A DNA stretch of 64,000 nucleotides, from NCBI RefSeq assembly GCF_016411865.1, contig NZ_JAEKJA010000021.1:62001-126000 (forward strand). The letters are read 5' to 3'. Every line of letters starts with the position of its first letter. Positions within the stretch are counted from its first letter, which is position 1. Shown here in pieces: positions 62,601-64,000 of the stretch. The stretch is from Acuticoccus mangrovi. GTDB taxonomy: Bacteria > Pseudomonadota > Alphaproteobacteria > Rhizobiales > Amorphaceae. Under the pieces are notes generated by a model that ran no database searches, was not told the DNA's origin, and saw only the letters and a program-made list of their open reading frames with translations. A program made the translations under genes and the position numbers.

Positions 62601-64000
62601 CGGCGTTCGCCATCCCGATCGTTCCCGGTATCGCGCTCGCCATCGGGGGCAGCTCCGGGACCGACGGCGACGGCGGCGCGGTCACCGTCGGTATCGGCGC
62701 CGACGCGAGCCTCTCGACGACGGGCGACGGTTCGGTGGCCATCATCGCGCAGTCGATCGGTGGTGGCGGCGGCATCGCCGATCTCGCCCTCGACGACGCC
62801 ACCATCGAAGATCTCGAGATTTCGCTCGGCGCGACGGGCGGGTCCGGCGACGGGGGCGCAGTGACGGTCACGAATGCCGGCACCATCACCACCACCGGCG
62901 ATGCGAGCTACGGCATTCTCGCCCAGTCGATCGGCGGTGGCGGCGGTGTTGTGCTGTCCACCGAGGTCGCGGAGACGAGCACCATCAAGATCGGCGGCAC
63001 CGGCTCCGACGGCGGAGACGCCAGCACCGTCACGGTCACGAACTCCGGCACGATCCATACGACCGGGGACCAGTCCGCCGGCATCGTGGCGCAGTCGATC
63101 GGCGGTGGCGGCGGTCTCGGCTCCAACGCGATGCTCGCCTTCGGCTTCACCGTCGACGAACTCAATCTCGGCACCGACGTGGGCGGCACCGAGAACGGCT
63201 TCGGCTTCAGCACGTCCGGCAGCAGCGCGGTGGCCCGCAAGGTCACGGTGACGAGCGGCTCGATCACCACCGAAGGCAAGGCCGCCCACGGCGTCGTGGC
63301 GCAGGCGATCGGCGGCTCGGGCGGCATCGGCACCGTCGTCGATGCCGACGGCACCGTCACCGCGGCGATGTCCGGCAGCAACGGCTCCAACGGCAACGGC
63401 GGCAATGTGGAGGTGACGGTCGACGGGGACATCTCGGTGAGCGGCGAGGAAGCGCACGGCGTCATCGCCCAGTCCGTCGGCGGCACCGACTCCAAGAGCG
63501 GCAAGGTGACGGTCACCGTCACGGGATCGGTGACGGCGAGCGGCACGAACGGCCGTGGCATCCTCGCCCAAAGCACCGGCGGCAAGACCGACAATACGAT
63601 CGCCGTGACCGTCGCCGACGGGGCGAGCGTGACGAGCGGATCGTCGTCACGCGCCGCGATCCTCCTCCTCGACGGGATCGACAATCTGATCACCAACGAC
63701 GGCACGATCACCAAAGAGGGGAGCTGGGACGACGAGAGCGACGAGAACTACGCCATCTATGCCGACGACGGAGCGACGATCGAGAATTCCGGCCTGATCT
63801 CCGGCGCGATCGCGGGCAATGGCGTGATCGTCGACAATCTCTCGGACGGTATCCTGGAGCTCGGCTCAGACAACGACCTCGGCAGCGGTGGATCGCTCAC
63901 CAATGTGGGCATCATCACGGCCGGCGAGCAAGGCACCATCCGCACCTCGACGATCACCGGCGACGTGACCCAGACGACGAGCGGAACCATCCTCGTCGAC
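59621..64000 (+). CDS. Large glycine-rich repeat protein, autotransporter-adhesin type (partial, runs off the right edge)
   Basis: The frame stays open for 1460 codons to the last base. It begins MTGETAHVTIRTGFCVAATW with a signal peptide ending near QSAAA-SC; a GTG at 59642 is an alternative start. An ~190-residue unique region is followed by repeats of 45-70 residues built on GGDGGTVTVT...G-ITTEGD-S-GI-AQSIGGGGG. The AQSIGGGGG loops recur through about residue 1310; after that the repeats thin into G-T-I beta-strand units. Such repeats precede autotransporter beta-barrel domains in Alphaproteobacteria and Pseudomonas; the barrel itself would lie outside the window. Confidence 0.82.
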   Translation, partial: MTGETAHVTIRTGFCVAATWIVLTQSAAASCEATSDWYVECTGDVLEVLENSFVAGRQNTVDINDLTSDITGDSTRTSLVYGLFEAPAIVLYDEDATADTDLLVYFRETEYGTDAEGHSIAVVNQGPDGADGANGNTAEAGEDGGDSGGAHIILVASDYVSHFDTSTESSGALRAAILAESWAGDGGDGGRGSYLPLNRATGGAGGAGGDGSTVAVTLASGGSVTSVGGIGIAAQSIAGDGGDGGDASRGGFGGEGGAGGAGGDGGTVRATVRGDVTSTGIGILARSYGGAGGDGGSANGIDAEGGAGAGAGDGGSVTVTLGGSVETSDGEATGILIQSVGGFAGDGGDGGGFVGFGASTESAGDGGTATLVLEDGASIVTAGDDAGGAYVESVGGGGGIGGSGNGVVGLGGEGSAGGDGGTVDVTIGEASITTLGESSSALVATSVGGGGGLGGAGRSFVMLGADAGEGGDGGTVTVTNLGTLSTSGDASDGINATSIGGGGGVASSTVGITAFGSGGDGGSGGDGGTVTVANGGDITTEGDLSDGVFLASIGGGGGKGSSVGSISVGLAIAMGGSGGAGGDGGDVTYTDADTGTGDDDYSIVTTGDFSRGIVAMSVGGGGGSGGDARAVAAGARVAVTIGANGEGGAGGDGGDVSVTTDADISTSGDESTAILALSVGGGGGDSGKILTITPAQYTFSFEEGADAGEGGDGGTVTVVAGGDISTEGDLSDGIIAQSVGGGGGNALASGSLSGGSSGQFNIASSSGTSGGDGGDGGDVSVTQTSTITTEGDASRAILAQSIGGGGGNGSTAFSASAASSVSIVASFGGDGGAGGDGGTVAVNAEGDLATSGEDSTAILAQSIGGGGGSGGTVTNVGIYNEVSIDVGLGGTGGTGGDGGAVTVDVSGTVTTEGDLSYGILAQSIGGGGGSGGSAFGVAITRNVEVGFSIGGAGGAGGDGDTVDVTVTGTVETEGEGSSAVIAQSVGGGGGTAGTAFAIPIVPGIALAIGGSSGTDGDGGAVTVGIGADASLSTTGDGSVAIIAQSIGGGGGIADLALDDATIEDLEISLGATGGSGDGGAVTVTNAGTITTTGDASYGILAQSIGGGGGVVLSTEVAETSTIKIGGTGSDGGDASTVTVTNSGTIHTTGDQSAGIVAQSIGGGGGLGSNAMLAFGFTVDELNLGTDVGGTENGFGFSTSGSSAVARKVTVTSGSITTEGKAAHGVVAQAIGGSGGIGTVVDADGTVTAAMSGSNGSNGNGGNVEVTVDGDISVSGEEAHGVIAQSVGGTDSKSGKVTVTVTGSVTASGTNGRGILAQSTGGKTDNTIAVTVADGASVTSGSSSRAAILLLDGIDNLITNDGTITKEGSWDDESDENYAIYADDGATIENSGLISGAIAGNGVIVDNLSDGILELGSDNDLGSGGSLTNVGIITAGEQGTIRTSTITGDVTQTTSGTILVD

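Noticed and set aside
60209-63571. Long open frame on the minus strand opposite the glycine-rich repeat protein
   Set aside because: It mirrors the GGC/GAC-rich codons of the plus-strand gene, giving Arg/Ala/Asp-rich text with no family motif; the plus-strand frame has a signal peptide and coherent repeats.

Overview
This 64 kb window comes from a GC-rich (about 70%) bacterial chromosome. Gene content points to an alphaproteobacterium of the Hyphomicrobiales/Rhizobiales type: a ruvCAB cluster, an imuA-imuB-dnaE2 SOS mutagenesis cassette, PlsY and DprA in tandem, RTX and autotransporter-like secreted proteins, and much small-molecule catabolism. No database search was possible; family names rest on motifs read from the translations.

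Layout. 1-1.7 kb (minus strand): start of a biotin-dependent carboxylase preceded by two DUF1989-type proteins, all downstream of a clear guanidine-I (ykkC) riboswitch at about 1600-1700. This makes the set a guanidine-degradation operon rather than a urea operon. 1.7-6 kb: an HRI1-like protein, a cysteine hydrolase, an SMP-30-type lactonase, an aldo/keto reductase and a GST. 6-8.6 kb: ruvC, ruvA, ruvB and a small membrane protein. 8.7-14.4 kb (minus): an oxidative uronate/aldarate set (hydratase-fold protein, aldehyde dehydrogenase, DapA-like enzyme, aldose 1-epimerase, LysE exporter, uronate dehydrogenase). 14.5-16.4 kb: two tRNA-Glu genes (CTC and TTC) flanking three small exported or membrane genes. 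16.5-20 kb: an AidB-like acyl-CoA dehydrogenase facing plsY-dprA. 20.2-25.7 kb: an MFS transporter and an ABC ATPase with an FtsX-type permease. 25.8-31.8 kb: imuA-imuB-dnaE2, with a strikingly AT-rich 5' half of imuA.

32-35.6 kb: a 7-bp tandem repeat tract and a 1065-aa CSLREA/beta-helix/RTX secreted protein. 35.8-48.1 kb: aromatic catabolism. Two paralogous phytoene-desaturase-like oxidoreductases surround a cyclase-family hydrolase and a quinone reductase; then come a MarR regulator, a large two-subunit indolepyruvate:ferredoxin oxidoreductase, an arylformamidase-like hydrolase, a PEP mutase/isocitrate lyase-fold protein, a TfoX-domain protein and kynureninase. An 18-bp motif occurs at matching distances before the cyclase gene and before iorA, and is a good candidate MarR operator.

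48.2-57.7 kb: tRNA-Arg(ACG), a truncated IS481-like transposase, then a complete type I-C CRISPR-Cas locus (cas3, cas5c, cas8c, cas7c, a GIY-YIG-like gene, cas4, cas1, cas2) and an array of 9 repeats and 8 spacers. The small GIY-YIG-like gene is tightly coupled between cas7c and cas4 and is the most unusual item in the window. 58.2-64 kb: an AraC regulator and the first 1460 codons of a glycine-rich repeat protein that runs off the end.
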